NCBI GenBank assembly: GCA_003170275.1
Contig: PNAM01000010.1
Span: 113,228-177,227 of the forward strand
Source of the DNA: Myxococcales bacterium
Lineage (GTDB): Bacteria; Myxococcota_A; Polyangia; Palsa-1104
DNA length: 64,000 nucleotides
Direction of reading: 5' to 3'
Position numbers and translations under genes: made by a program. The stretch's first letter is position 1. Each line of letters opens with the position of its first letter. This document shows, piece by piece, positions 34,586 to 44,361 of this stretch. Under the pieces are notes generated by a model. It did not search any database, was not told the DNA's origin, and worked only from the letters and a program-made list of their open reading frames with translations.

Positions 34586-36187
34586 TCAGCGTTCGATCTT
34601 GACGGTTGTGACTGTCTTTTCCGCCACGAGATCGGCTGCATTCTTGTAGTCGCTCGCGATCCTTGTCAGTTCCGCAGCTAACTGATCTCTTCCCTTCGGG
34701 TCGGCCGCACGAGCGGTTACCTCCACTGCTAGTCGAGCGGTGTCTGTCTTCGTCGCACGCTTGATCTGAGCATTGGCTTGCGTTCTAACGTCACTCACCT
34801 TGTCTGCCAAAACAGGATCCACGAGAGTCAGACGATCTTCGGGGATCCTCACTTCTGAAGTCGCGGGTAGACTCGCGGCCTGAAACCTCGTGTAGGAATC
34901 TTCGCCTGCAGAAATCCGTCCTTCGCGAACAAACTCCGCAGTGGTCTGCGCCAGCGCTGTGTTGTTCTTAGAGAGAGCCAACCAGGTGAGTTTTGAGTTA
35001 TTCTGAAGCTTGGCAGTACAGGCTTTCAGGTCCGGCACGGCTGACGGATTGTGCTTTTGCAAAGTCACACAGAATTGTTTGAGGCCATCGTCTAGGTTTC
35101 TATCCCCCTGGGCGCTAGCTGCAACCTGGACATCGCCTCGAAGCCTTCGCCCCGCTCTTTCGAGCCACTTCGCCTCACGTGCTAGTCTTGTTACCGAGGC
35201 GCTCTTGTCTCGCAGCGCGGCCTCAGTGACGAATCTGACACGCAGTTTCGCATAGAGCGCCTGGCACTCCGACGTTCCGGCGAGGCCCTTGGGCATCTCT
35301 GCAACATTGTTATCACTCTGGGCGCGAATCAACAGGATGCTCTCTACACAGGGATCGCGACTCGCCGTCGCCGACAACTCTGCCGACGAATCGTAAGGAT
35401 GAACATAGTTACGAAGAGCCGCCGAAAGTACTACGTCGTCATAGGTCCCATCGTCGTCACTGGCATCCGATCCACCGATCTCAACAAACGTTGTCGGGAG
35501 TTGTTTTTGCACTGGAATGGCGAAGAAACGCACAGCTCCGTGATCAGTTACAGAGCCGGTTGCCAATCCCACCAGCGCTTTAGTACCCAAGTCAAATACC
35601 GGCCCACCGCTGTCTCCCGGTAGGAGTTGTCCGTCGAGCTGGCTCATGTCAAGCACGTTAGGATTGTTTCCAGAGTGCAATTGACTTTGACCGTTGGCTA
35701 CGATCAGGTCATTGAATAAGAGTCGCGGTGTAATAGAAGTTATTCCATGCCAGACGCTATGATCTTGATAAACGTAACCAGCGACAATGAGTCGACCGTT
35801 TGCCTGAAGAGTCTTCGGAGCTGATTCATCCCATTTGAGGACGACCGGAAAGCTCACGGCATCATCTGCGAGTTTCAGAAATGCAAGATCATTCGGCACA
35901 TCTCTGGCTATCCACTTTGCTGATTTCGGCGCATCCCACCCAGCCGCGTAGACTTTGACCCAAGGCTGCTTCTTCACAACATGGTGACATGTCGCGATGA
36001 GTACAGGATCGTTCTGAACAACAAACCCCGCCCCCCAGCCCTCAGGAGTTTCCAACCTGACAACTGCACGATCGTACCTCGAACGAAGTTCACTTGTGAT
36101 GCTGGCCTCTGCCTGATCCAGGGCATCGGCCTTGGTAACGATCGTCATGCACAGAACGACGGCCGCGAATGCATGCGTAATCCTCAT
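34586..36187 (-). CDS. Secreted trypsin-like serine protease with long C-terminal helical region
   Basis: 533 aa from the ATG that overlaps the upstream stop (ATGA). A signal peptide (MRITHAFAAVVLCMTIVTKADA) precedes a chymotrypsin-fold domain with His in CHHVV (near 67), Asp in NDLAFLKL (near 99) and Ser in GDSGGP (near 180). Residues 300-533 are helical and repetitive. The whole triad is intact, so it should be active in the periplasm or outside the cell. Confidence 0.8.
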   Translation of the reverse strand: MRITHAFAAVVLCMTIVTKADALDQAEASITSELRSRYDRAVVRLETPEGWGAGFVVQNDPVLIATCHHVVKKQPWVKVYAAGWDAPKSAKWIARDVPNDLAFLKLADDAVSFPVVLKWDESAPKTLQANGRLIVAGYVYQDHSVWHGITSITPRLLFNDLIVANGQSQLHSGNNPNVLDMSQLDGQLLPGDSGGPVFDLGTKALVGLATGSVTDHGAVRFFAIPVQKQLPTTFVEIGGSDASDDDGTYDDVVLSAALRNYVHPYDSSAELSATASRDPCVESILLIRAQSDNNVAEMPKGLAGTSECQALYAKLRVRFVTEAALRDKSASVTRLAREAKWLERAGRRLRGDVQVAASAQGDRNLDDGLKQFCVTLQKHNPSAVPDLKACTAKLQNNSKLTWLALSKNNTALAQTTAEFVREGRISAGEDSYTRFQAASLPATSEVRIPEDRLTLVDPVLADKVSDVRTQANAQIKRATKTDTARLAVEVTARAADPKGRDQLAAELTRIASDYKNAADLVAEKTVTTVKIER

Positions 36188-37599
36188 TTGGTCACCAGTG
36201 ACAGAATCTTCACAAATACGCTCGCATCCAAATTGACGCCCAGAAACCAGTCTTGCGGATCCGCCGTCCAACGTTTGTCGACTGGCACCTGCCCGCCTGG
36301 AATAAGGTCGCCGACGTTATATCCAGAGGCAAGCGTGCTTCTAGTGTGAATGTCGTATCCCCCAATTACGCCAACGCCAGGGTATGGCTCAAAGGTCAGT
36401 GCTACATAAACGTGATCGAGCGGTGCTGAAAATGAAATTCCCACCGTTGGGGCCGGTGTTATTATTTGCCACCAAGTGCGCGGGCGCACGTTGTCAACTT
36501 TGAATAGTCTAAGTGACACGGTCGCAATAGCGTCGACTCCCAATCGATGGTCATTTTGAATAATTACAGGAACGCTTTCACCCTTTACCGCGGCAGCCTT
36601 GAAGTCGGTTACTGGCGAGAAATTATAGATCACGCCGAGTGCGACGGTGATTCGATGAAGAGGCAGCGTCGACAACGTAACAGTTCCTTGCTTTTCACCG
36701 TTCGCATCTGACGTTTCGCGGTAGGATATTGTGGCCTTCAAGCCCTGCTCTGACCCGCAGTTCTGAGCCATCAGGATTCGGTATCGAGCCACCTCCGGTT
36801 TGGCCACGTTCTGGCCGTAGGTTTTGACCGGGGTTATGCCAAATGGCAGAGCTGATCCTCCGACTCTCACATCTTGCCCCTGAGTACAGTTGACGGGAGC
36901 AATCTTGGTAATTGTTTGGCTCTTGTCGGGCACCACGACTAAGAAGATCTTGTCATTCTCGTCTAGCATCGGAACTGGGAAGATCGGGCTGCCATCTTGA
37001 TAATAGAACAAGATGGCAATGTCTGGCCCGAATGCATGTGGCTCGTAGATGTTGTGCGGATAGTCACCTGCCTTTGCGCTATCAGCACCGGACTGGGCAA
37101 TGGCCTCAGCGTATGCTCGCACGAGCTGGCCGCCGAACGTGCTCAGGGTGGTACCGTTCGCGCTGTCGTCGGTCGGGTTCTGATCACCGTTTTTTGACGG
37201 TGGTAGCACACCTGTCTTCTGGTACTTGAGAAGCTTGATCGGCGTGTCATTGACCTTGATGTCGAACTGTACGCAGGACTTCTCCTGTGGGGCGTTTGGG
37301 CAGGAGACCAATTTCGATTCGTCCACCGAAACGGTGTAGCAGTCTGGCTTGTCCTTGTCGTCGCAATCGGTCTTTAGTTCGGGTGGACAGGTGAGCAGGG
37401 CGGACAGTAGAGTCTTGTCCTCGACTCTCACATTCTTCGATTTGCAGACTACAACATACTGTCCATTTTGGACCGCTCCCGGGACAGCTAGGTCGACTTC
37501 GGAACTCAGTATCGAGAAGGCCCTGCGGGGAGGGCCATCCGCCAGTGCCGAGCGAGCAAGCACAAGACTGACCAACAGTACGTTAGTGCTCTTTCTCAC
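36184..37599 (-). CDS. Secreted beta-rich hypothetical protein
   Basis: 471 aa with signal peptide MRKSTNVLLVSLVLARSALA. About ten Cys lie in the first 300 residues. The C-terminal third (FSPVTDFKAA, HVYVALTFEPYPGVGVIGGYD) reads like an outer-membrane barrel or a beta-sandwich. Coupled to the protease by ATGA, so the two probably act together. Confidence 0.65.
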   Translation of the reverse strand: MRKSTNVLLVSLVLARSALADGPPRRAFSILSSEVDLAVPGAVQNGQYVVVCKSKNVRVEDKTLLSALLTCPPELKTDCDDKDKPDCYTVSVDESKLVSCPNAPQEKSCVQFDIKVNDTPIKLLKYQKTGVLPPSKNGDQNPTDDSANGTTLSTFGGQLVRAYAEAIAQSGADSAKAGDYPHNIYEPHAFGPDIAILFYYQDGSPIFPVPMLDENDKIFLVVVPDKSQTITKIAPVNCTQGQDVRVGGSALPFGITPVKTYGQNVAKPEVARYRILMAQNCGSEQGLKATISYRETSDANGEKQGTVTLSTLPLHRITVALGVIYNFSPVTDFKAAAVKGESVPVIIQNDHRLGVDAIATVSLRLFKVDNVRPRTWWQIITPAPTVGISFSAPLDHVYVALTFEPYPGVGVIGGYDIHTRSTLASGYNVGDLIPGGQVPVDKRWTADPQDWFLGVNLDASVFVKILSLVTK

Positions 37600-37614
37600 A
37601 GTTGTCCCCCAGCC

Positions 37615-38424
37615 TCAGTTGATTCCCGCGTCATCGTTTGATTGATTGGCGCTGAGATCAGTCGCCGATACGCTCGCAGCATCCTGAGTCGGAGCTGTCA
37701 TGTCTGGCAGGATCTGGACAGACATGTCTGGTGGAGGTTTTCTAGTGATCCGAACAGATGTGAATGCGACCAGGTCTTGCACGGAAGCGGAGCAGGCGTT
37801 TTCTTGACCCTGGTATGCGTAGGAAGACCCCACTAGGAGAACGTCGTTGTCACCGGCGGGAATTTCAATCTGGAGACCTGATTTTCTCGTGTGTCTTACT
37901 GAATCGATCATGAAATTCGCATACGGCAAGACAACTAGATGATCGTCGCCCGCATCGGCCTTGGGCATGCTTCCACCGTCGGAATCGGCAGTGCAGGCGG
38001 TGCTGCCTGGAAGAGGCTCCAGCGTCGCTTCATCACTGCTGGCGAACGTGACGACTGGAGCGCTCGCGTCCAGCGGCCGAGTTAACTCGACGACGACGAA
38101 GAGCGGACCTCCGCTCCGGTCTACGGACCCCTGCTCTGGAATCAGCTGGAGAATAGTGTCTTCGACGAAGTAATCGGGCGGCGGCTCATCGCAACCGAGA
38201 GCCGCCGTTAGGCACAGTATGGGAAACCACGCTCCGCGTACCAGGCCACTGCGATGCGCTCGGTGATCAGCGCCCCACTGAGTAGGGCATCGGGGCGAAT
38301 TGCGCGATGCCCCGTCTAGGATCGGCGACGCGAGCTGCGCGCCGCAGCAGTGACGGCTCTTTGCTTTGCGACCGTGCCCAGGCGTCAGATGCACCACGGC
38401 CAGCTCGTACTCGTGTACGAACAT
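37615..38424 (-). CDS. Predicted lipoprotein, start uncertain
   Basis: The recognisable signal sequence (WFPILCLTAALGC lipobox) begins about 70 codons inside the frame, but no ATG, GTG or TTG stands just before it; a CTG at 38244 would fit. The frame's ATG at 38424 has a strong GGGGGG site, giving an unusually long leader. The mature part is beta-rich and ends in an Asp/Met/Ala-rich tail (SVQILPDMTAPTQDAAS) typical of Myxococcota lipoproteins. First gene of the secreted operon. Confidence 0.55.
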   Translation of the reverse strand: MFVHEYELAVVHLTPGHGRKAKSRHCCGAQLASPILDGASRNSPRCPTQWGADHRAHRSGLVRGAWFPILCLTAALGCDEPPPDYFVEDTILQLIPEQGSVDRSGGPLFVVVELTRPLDASAPVVTFASSDEATLEPLPGSTACTADSDGGSMPKADAGDDHLVVLPYANFMIDSVRHTRKSGLQIEIPAGDNDVLLVGSSYAYQGQENACSASVQDLVAFTSVRITRKPPPDMSVQILPDMTAPTQDAASVSATDLSANQSNDDAGIN

Positions 38425-38743
38425 TTCCTGCCCCCCTGAGCCGACCGTACTGCAATTCAGACTGTCTTGTCGTGCGTCAAAATGTCACGGAACAGATGGT
38501 CAGCTACTGCCGACCCGCGCAACCCTTACTGACGCGGCGTGATCTGCGAGCGGGGAAACCAGCTCGGCCTGTTTCCGCGGCCTCGGGCCAGCGCCTTGGC
38601 TTGAGCCGAAGTGTGAGCCCGCGCCAGGGCGTCGGCCTTCGTCCGGCGCGACCCTGAATGAATATCGGGGCTACGACAAGATGTCGCGCCCGGTCGACAT
38701 CTGTTGGCTGTACTGTAAGTGGTCCGATTCCGGGGGGTGACCA
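38425..38743. other. 319-bp intergenic region with coding-like remnant
   Basis: Just before the Het-C-like gene, plus-strand codons 38672-38740 read KMSRPVDICWLYCKWSDSGG and then stop, which looks like the tail of a lost gene. GGGGGGTG serves as ribosome site for the next gene. Nothing else is supported. Confidence 0.35.
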
Positions 38744-39619
38744 ATGAAGGGTCAGTTGTTCGTGATCGCGTTGCTGGTCGCAGTCGCGCATGCGCCCGCT
38801 TTCGCCGATGCGCCACGTCCAGTACCCGAGCCTGTCAAGAAGGCTCCGCCGCCGCCGCGTGACAACTACCCGGGGCTCGGCAACCTGGACTCATTTTCGA
38901 CGCAGGATCTCGGACCCAATCGAAAGCCGTCCTTCGCTGCGCCCGATCACGACCGACTCGCCCGCAAGCTGCTCTCATCCGACGCGGCGAAGGAGTGCTC
39001 GGACGCACTCGCGCACGCCCAGTGGCGCCAGGACATCGAGCACCAGCTCCAGTCGAAGGCGCACTTCGACAACTGCGCCTTCGACGAAGCCACCGCGTAC
39101 ATTGCGGAGCTGCTCGCCGACGTCGATGGCGTGATGCTCGGTGATGGCGACGCGCGGAAGAGGGCGCTGCAGGCCATGACGCTGATCGGACAGGCGCTGC
39201 ACGCGGTGCAGGACTTCTACGCGCACTCCGACTACGTCGAGCGGATCTACGCCAAGGGCGGCGGGCTCGCCGACGTTCCGCTGCCGCAGGTGTGGACCGC
39301 CGACGGTGTCGTGAAGGTCAGAGCGTTTGTCCGCGACGGGCTCGTGAGCGGGTGCGTCTGGTGGGATTTCCCGCACGACTGCGCCGACAAGGTGCCGACG
39401 CACGCGATGCTCGCCAAGGACGATGACCAACACTACCCCTCCGGCAAGAAGATCCTTGCGCGCTGGGAGAACCGCACCGCGTATGGAGCCGCGCACGAGC
39501 TGGCCGATCGCGCGTCCCACCGCTTCCTCCAGTACGCGTGGCAGCACTGGCCGGCGCTGACGGCGACATGCGGGTCGGTGGTCGCGTATCCCGTTCTCGT
39601 GGACCTTCGCTCTCCATGA
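38744..39619 (+). CDS. Het-C/zinc-dependent phospholipase C-like secreted protein
   Basis: 291 aa with signal peptide MKGQLFVIALLVAVAHAPAFA. Motifs fit the zinc-dependent phospholipase C/P1-nuclease fold used by Het-C proteins: HFDNCAFDEA (near 104), GQALHAVQDFYAHSDYVE (near 147), and AAHELADRASHRFL (near 252), supplying His and Asp ligands. It overlaps the next gene by ATGA. Likely an exported lipid- or nucleic-acid-hydrolysing enzyme. Confidence 0.7.
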   Translation: MKGQLFVIALLVAVAHAPAFADAPRPVPEPVKKAPPPPRDNYPGLGNLDSFSTQDLGPNRKPSFAAPDHDRLARKLLSSDAAKECSDALAHAQWRQDIEHQLQSKAHFDNCAFDEATAYIAELLADVDGVMLGDGDARKRALQAMTLIGQALHAVQDFYAHSDYVERIYAKGGGLADVPLPQVWTADGVVKVRAFVRDGLVSGCVWWDFPHDCADKVPTHAMLAKDDDQHYPSGKKILARWENRTAYGAAHELADRASHRFLQYAWQHWPALTATCGSVVAYPVLVDLRSP

Positions 39620-40701
39620 AGGCGGCTGTCATCACCGTCGTGATCGCCCGCGTCGCGACGGCGATGGCGGCAGCGCCACCTGACTGCGCTCGCGACGATG
39701 GCCCGCGCCCCGCAGTACAGCAGGCTGTGCGCGAGGCCCTCCGCTCACTGCACCAACCCCAGCTCCACGATGTCGACGTGTGGCTCGTGCGACAGTCCGC
39801 TATCGACGGCGCGGACAAGACTTGCGCCCTTCCGTCGGATTTGGAGAACGCTTCGACCTCCGCCATCTGCCAGGCTTGGAGCGCCTCCCCACCGGTGCTG
39901 CTTTGCTCGGCCGACGCGGTTGCCGCTCTCATCGACTCGGATCGCGAGGCAGGCCGACCGAGTGCAGCCCTCCTTTACGTAGTGGCGCACGAGTTTGGTC
40001 ACATCCTTCACGGTGACGTTGGGGCATTCCTGGGTGAGACCCTGGTAATCGACGGGGGCACCTCGCTTGAGGAAAAGCGGGCACGCCTGGCGACAGCGTG
40101 CAAGGGCGCTAGCGCCGAGGCGCGTGCGCAGGTCGAGCTCGAACGAAGAGCCGACGACACCGCACTCGCGGTCGCCGCCGACGGGCTGGCGAAAGCACCC
40201 TATCGTGATCCTCTTGTCTCGACTGCCGCGTCGCTGACGCTTGGGGCCAACCAGGTGAGGATCGCGGCCGGCGCCGTTGACTCTTGGTCACAGCGCTCCG
40301 GAGGTGGCGTGCTGCCCGATTACATCGACGACCCCAAACACCTGCCCGCAACAGATGTGGAGGTGCGTCGTGCTGGTGATCGTCTCCTGTGCGAGGTGCT
40401 GGCGCGGAGCCGGCGCAAGATCCGCGTGCCGCTTTATGAAACCGATCATCCGAGAACGGCGGATCGGTTGCGCACCCTGGCTGTTCGCCTCGTCGCCCGG
40501 GGTAAAGAATCGGTCGACGACGCGCCGAAGGGCGTGGCGCCCGGTAATGCCGACGCGCTCCTGAAAGATCTTGGGGGTATCAACGCCGGGTTGGATGAGC
40601 ACTACGCAGATTTCTTGCGCCGTCTCGCCTCATTCGTCTGCGTCGAGCGAGTGAATCCGAACCGCTTGCCCAAGTGCCAGGGAGGACGTCCGCATCCATG
40701 A
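39616..40701 (+). CDS. Secreted zincin-type metallopeptidase
   Basis: 361 aa with a short signal (MKAAVITVVIARVATAMAAA). HEFGHILHGD near residue 121 is a complete HExxH with a third His-like ligand, and ERRADDTALAV near 175 provides the downstream acidic residue. Co-translated with the Het-C-like gene, suggesting a two-enzyme exported unit. Confidence 0.75.
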   Translation: MKAAVITVVIARVATAMAAAPPDCARDDGPRPAVQQAVREALRSLHQPQLHDVDVWLVRQSAIDGADKTCALPSDLENASTSAICQAWSASPPVLLCSADAVAALIDSDREAGRPSAALLYVVAHEFGHILHGDVGAFLGETLVIDGGTSLEEKRARLATACKGASAEARAQVELERRADDTALAVAADGLAKAPYRDPLVSTAASLTLGANQVRIAAGAVDSWSQRSGGGVLPDYIDDPKHLPATDVEVRRAGDRLLCEVLARSRRKIRVPLYETDHPRTADRLRTLAVRLVARGKESVDDAPKGVAPGNADALLKDLGGINAGLDEHYADFLRRLASFVCVERVNPNRLPKCQGGRPHP

Positions 40702-40765
40702 AGCGCTTAATCGAGAGCATCGTCGAGGTTGACGAACAAGACGGTGCCGTAACACGATCTGCGAC

Positions 40766-41086
40766 ATGAAGAGGTTCGCGTGGCTGAGTTACGACCTGAG
40801 TGTAGGTGGTGACTACGATGGCCTGTACGCATGGCTCGACGATCATGCTGCAAAGGAGGCAGGCGACAGCGTTGCTGTGTTTTGGTTCGACTACGAGAAG
40901 AACTTCTACAAGGAGTTGAAAGAATCGCTCTCTCAGTCAGTTGCGTTGAAGTCTCATGACCGAATCTATGTGGTCGCGACCAGGGACGGCAAGGCGAAGG
41001 GGCGATTTCTATTTGGAAAGCGTAGGGCACCTCCCTGGGCGGGAAGGGGGTCAGCCTCGGGCGAATCAGAGGAAGATGCTGGGTAG
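40766..41086 (+). CDS. Small partner protein of PIN-like toxin
   Basis: 106 aa. Opens MKRFAWLSYDLSVGGDYDGLYAWLD and contains RIYVVATRDGKAKGRFLFG then PPWAG. The alternating strands and helices suggest a ferredoxin-like antitoxin. Overlaps the PIN-like gene by 11 bases, the usual linkage of an antitoxin and its toxin. Confidence 0.65.
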   Translation: MKRFAWLSYDLSVGGDYDGLYAWLDDHAAKEAGDSVAVFWFDYEKNFYKELKESLSQSVALKSHDRIYVVATRDGKAKGRFLFGKRRAPPWAGRGSASGESEEDAG

Positions 41087-41531
41087 CGTCAGCAAGTATG
41101 CGCTTCACGACGCAGGTTACTGGATCGCGCTCGCCGATGACAGCGATCCTCATCATGCCGCAGCCGTTCATCTGCATGCGCAAATCGAGCGTTGGTACGC
41201 GATCATTCCTTGGCCGATCCTATACGAGTCGGTTTCCACGCGAATGGTGCGGCGGCGGCATTCAATGAATACCATTGCGAAGCTCCTCCGGAGCCCTGGC
41301 GTGTGCAGACTGGACGACTCGCCGTATCGTGAACGCGCGCTCACATCAGTCTTGAGAGCGAGAAGTGATTTGCGACAGGCTGATTCTTGCAAAAGCTTGG
41401 TGGACGCCGTCCTGCGCGAAATCCTCCAGGATCGAGGAAAAAGGCTGGCAGCACTCGTAAGTTTCAACCCCAAGGACTTCTTGGATGTGTGTGCACGCCG
41501 GGGGATGCTCATCCTCCCGAATTCTGGGTAG
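41076..41531 (+). CDS. PIN-domain-like ribonuclease toxin
   Basis: 151 aa from the ATG that lies inside the partner gene. DAGYWIALADDSDPHH near residue 10 supplies the first catalytic Asp, YESV near 49 the Glu, DAVLREIL near 109 and NPKDF near 130 the remaining acidic residues. This arrangement fits PIN toxins that cleave RNA. With the preceding gene it forms a likely toxin-antitoxin pair. Confidence 0.7.
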   Translation: MLGSVSKYALHDAGYWIALADDSDPHHAAAVHLHAQIERWYAIIPWPILYESVSTRMVRRRHSMNTIAKLLRSPGVCRLDDSPYRERALTSVLRARSDLRQADSCKSLVDAVLREILQDRGKRLAALVSFNPKDFLDVCARRGMLILPNSG

Positions 41532-41570
41532 GGCAAGTGTCCGCCCTCCTGCGTCCCGCCGTCGCAGTTG

Positions 41571-42326
41571 TTACCCGCAGACATTGAGGCTGGTCCCGCC
41601 GCTCGGGGTGTTGCCCGGCGAACAGGCGAGCCCCGCCCCGTAGATCGCGCACTCGCTGGCCGACGAGCAGAACGGGAAGCACAGGAATCCGCCTGTTGAA
41701 ACGCCGACGCACTTGTTTATCCCGGCGTTCAAGTCGACCGTCGTGGCGCAGCCCGCGTCGCTGGTGCAGGACCGCGTGCACCACCCGTTGCAGAACAACC
41801 CAGCGAGGCACTCACCGTTCGTCGAGCACGGGTCACCGATGTCCCCGAGCTGGCACTTCGTCCCGAAGCGCGCGCAGGTGAGGTTCTGGCAACAGACGGC
41901 AGTCGTCGACGCGGTGCAGGGCTGGCCGGCGCCGTGGCACGTCGCCGACGCCGTGGCGCAGATCCCGTTCGTGCACTTCAGGTTCGCGCAGCAGGCGTTC
42001 CCCTGGAACGTCCCGCACGCCTGCCCGAGCGTCTTGCAGCTCGGCCCCTGCACCCCGCAGGTCCCGCCGTGCTCGGGCGAGCTGTTCTGGTTCAGGCACT
42101 CCGTACCCGAGCAGCAGTTGCCGATGAGGTTGCCGCTGGGCGACGTGCAGGCTGTCCCAGACGAACGGCAACCGCCGCAGAAGTTGTTGGTGCAGGACTC
42201 GGCGTTGCAGCAGTCCTTCGACTGGCCACAGCCCTCGCCATCTCCCGCGCAGGTCGACGGCGCAGTGCCACAGCCCGCGTACATCATGATCCCCAGCAGT
42301 AACAGGAACGAAGCTCGAAACAGCAT
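41571..42326 (-). CDS. Cysteine-rich lipoprotein of myxobacterial type
   Basis: 251 aa with signal MLFRASFLLLLGIMMYAGC and more than 30 Cys in repeats such as GEGCGQSKDCCNAESC and PCSTNGECLAGLFC. These disulphide-knotted repeats are common in large Myxococcota genomes. Probably surface exposed. Divergent from an XRE regulator. Confidence 0.75.
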   Translation of the reverse strand: MLFRASFLLLLGIMMYAGCGTAPSTCAGDGEGCGQSKDCCNAESCTNNFCGGCRSSGTACTSPSGNLIGNCCSGTECLNQNSSPEHGGTCGVQGPSCKTLGQACGTFQGNACCANLKCTNGICATASATCHGAGQPCTASTTAVCCQNLTCARFGTKCQLGDIGDPCSTNGECLAGLFCNGWCTRSCTSDAGCATTVDLNAGINKCVGVSTGGFLCFPFCSSASECAIYGAGLACSPGNTPSGGTSLNVCG

Positions 42327-42409
42327 GTTCTCCCCCTCTACGTGGTCCCATCAACACTATACAACCGATCGGTCGTGTTTGCTCGTGAGCGATCGGGCTA
42401 CCAGAAAGC

Positions 42410-42688
42410 GTGCTCTCCAAGCGCGCCGCCACCGCCATCTGCCGCTCGATCGCGGCGAACATCCGCCGCGAGCGGCTGCGCCGCGGTTGGACGCAGGAGC
42501 AACTCGGTGAGACCGCGGACCTGGCCCCGCGTTACATCCAGCGGATCGAGACCGGGCGCATCAGCCCGCGCGCCGTCGTCGTTGCCACCATCGCCGACGC
42601 GCTCGGCGTCGACCCCGGCAAGCTCTTCCGACCGGCCAAGCTCACCACGAGACCCGAGGGCTACCCTCGGAACCGCCCGCGCACGTAG
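42410..42688 (+). CDS. XRE-family HTH protein
   Basis: 92 aa from GTG. HTH at residues 14-65 (RRERLRRGWTQEQLGETADLAPRYIQRIETG). Its last 12 codons (RPEGYPRNRPRT) occur again, with stop, on the plus strand at 48422-48460, where a sister gene has been lost. It also resembles the XRE protein at 52811, so one regulator family is scattered across the island. Confidence 0.8.
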   Translation: MLSKRAATAICRSIAANIRRERLRRGWTQEQLGETADLAPRYIQRIETGRISPRAVVVATIADALGVDPGKLFRPAKLTTRPEGYPRNRPRT

Positions 42689-42853
42689 GCGCCGACTCGC
42701 CGAACGCGCATTACCGCAGCAGGCATCGTGAACAACGCTTGTCCTTGGCGTCAGGCTCAGCGGGGAGAGATCGTCGGCGACGGTCCCTGAGTATTTTGCT
42801 CTCTTGCGCAGTTCCGAGATAGGCTCCGTGCTCCATCCGATAGGGGGAAGATC

Positions 42854-44089
42854 ATGCGGTCGGCTCGGTCGGTGACTGTCTCAGCGATTCTATTGGTATT
42901 GGCGGGAGCGACTGCGGCCAAACCGCCTTTGAAATCATCCAAACTATCCCCGAAGGCGCTTCCGAAGCAGCTCCCCGACGTAGCCAATCTGAAACTGGGC
43001 GAGCCGGTCGCCACGTTCATGGCCGACTTCTCCGAGGAGGAGAAGAATACGACAGTCCACGGACTCCGAATCTTCACCATCAAGATCAACACGATGCCCG
43101 TCGGTCTCGTTGACCTTCGCTGCGAGTTTCTCGATGGGAAACTCGTTTACATGGGCGCTCAGTTGGACAGCAAGGTGTCCACGGAGAAGTCCTGGACAGC
43201 ATTCGTCGGACCGAGCATCGCTCAGTACGGCCCACCGAAGTCAGTGACGGACCTTCTCGGGATCAACCGAATCCACGGCGCTCGATTGGACGAGAGCGCG
43301 GCGTGGGCCGATCCGAATACCGTCGTGATCTATGGCCGGGACGCCAACACTCCGCACGCGTACTACATCAGCATCATCGACGCCAAGTACCTGTCACAGA
43401 CTTCCGACGCGCTGAAGACCGAGGAAGTGGAGGAGATCACCGCCGAACAGACCGCTCAGCGAAAGCGCTCAACCGAAGCGCTGGAGGCTGCGCGCCTGCG
43501 AGAAGCCAACGAGGCTGAAGCGAAGCGTGCCGCGGCCTCTGCCGCGGCACAGAAGGAGGCGGAGTCGAAGCGTCTGATTGCGGAGAAAGACGCCGAGGCA
43601 AGACGACTCCGAGACGAAGCAGAGAAGACACAAAAGGTGAACCAGGCAGAAGCCAATCGCCTCCGGGAGGAAGCGGAGAAAGTGAAAAAGGAGTTGGCAG
43701 ATCTGAAGGCCGCAGCAGAAGGGGTCCGCGCGAAGAAAGCGGCCGAGGAGGAACGCGCTCGCACGCTGCGCGAGGCAACCGCGCAAGTGACGGTCAGTCC
43801 CGTTTCGTGCGGTTGTGTGACAGGCGCGCCAGCTCTTCAGATCCGTTGCCACGTCGACAGCCGTGCTGACGTGCCGGTGCGAGTTACGATTTCAGCGTCA
43901 GGGTCGACTAGCTTCGACAACGGCGGTCTCAACTCCGACACGTGGGGCTGGGCTTCGGGGATGAAGGACATCTCGTTGCAGCCTACCTACGAGACAGATA
44001 TGGAGATCAACGCTAGCATCGAGCCCCAGCGCAGCTGTAACGGTGCCAAGCAGTGCACTTGCAGCATCTCAAGCGTGGCGCTTCAGTAG
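42854..44089 (+). CDS. Exported protein with long coiled coil
   Basis: 411 aa with signal peptide MRSARSVTVSAILLVLAGATAA. Residues 60-180 form a globular domain, residues about 190-310 a continuous Ala/Glu/Lys/Arg coiled coil (AESKRLIAEKDAEARRLRDE), and the C-terminal 95 residues a beta domain with several Cys. Probably periplasmic and elongated. Family not recognised. Confidence 0.7.
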   Translation: MRSARSVTVSAILLVLAGATAAKPPLKSSKLSPKALPKQLPDVANLKLGEPVATFMADFSEEEKNTTVHGLRIFTIKINTMPVGLVDLRCEFLDGKLVYMGAQLDSKVSTEKSWTAFVGPSIAQYGPPKSVTDLLGINRIHGARLDESAAWADPNTVVIYGRDANTPHAYYISIIDAKYLSQTSDALKTEEVEEITAEQTAQRKRSTEALEAARLREANEAEAKRAAASAAAQKEAESKRLIAEKDAEARRLRDEAEKTQKVNQAEANRLREEAEKVKKELADLKAAAEGVRAKKAAEEERARTLREATAQVTVSPVSCGCVTGAPALQIRCHVDSRADVPVRVTISASGSTSFDNGGLNSDTWGWASGMKDISLQPTYETDMEINASIEPQRSCNGAKQCTCSISSVALQ

Positions 44090-44184
44090 CGTACTACCTG
44101 CCGCGCGGCTTTGCCTTAGAAACCCCGCCGACGACACAATACTGAGGCAACGAACTTCTTTCTGAGGCGAGTGATTCGGATAGG

Positions 44185-44361
44185 ATGGTCAACATGAAAC
44201 CAGACAAGCCCGCACCGAGTCCAAGCATGAACGATGAGGATTTTGAGCAGTTGCGCAAGGCCCTCGACGACGCGAAAGCCAAGAAAGCGAAGAAGGATGT
44301 TGTTCCATACTCGGAGTTGCAGAAGGCCGTCATGAAGATCGCCACGAAGCTTAGCGGTTGA
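44185..44361 (+). CDS. 58-aa Lys-rich small protein
   Basis: Starts MVNMKPDKP (ATG at 44185; a second ATG at 44194 is possible) and contains DFEQLRKALDDAKAKKAKKD. It is missing from long-frame lists because of its size but has good coding character and overlaps the next, opposite gene by 11 bases at the 3' end. Function unknown. Confidence 0.5.
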   Translation: MVNMKPDKPAPSPSMNDEDFEQLRKALDDAKAKKAKKDVVPYSELQKAVMKIATKLSG

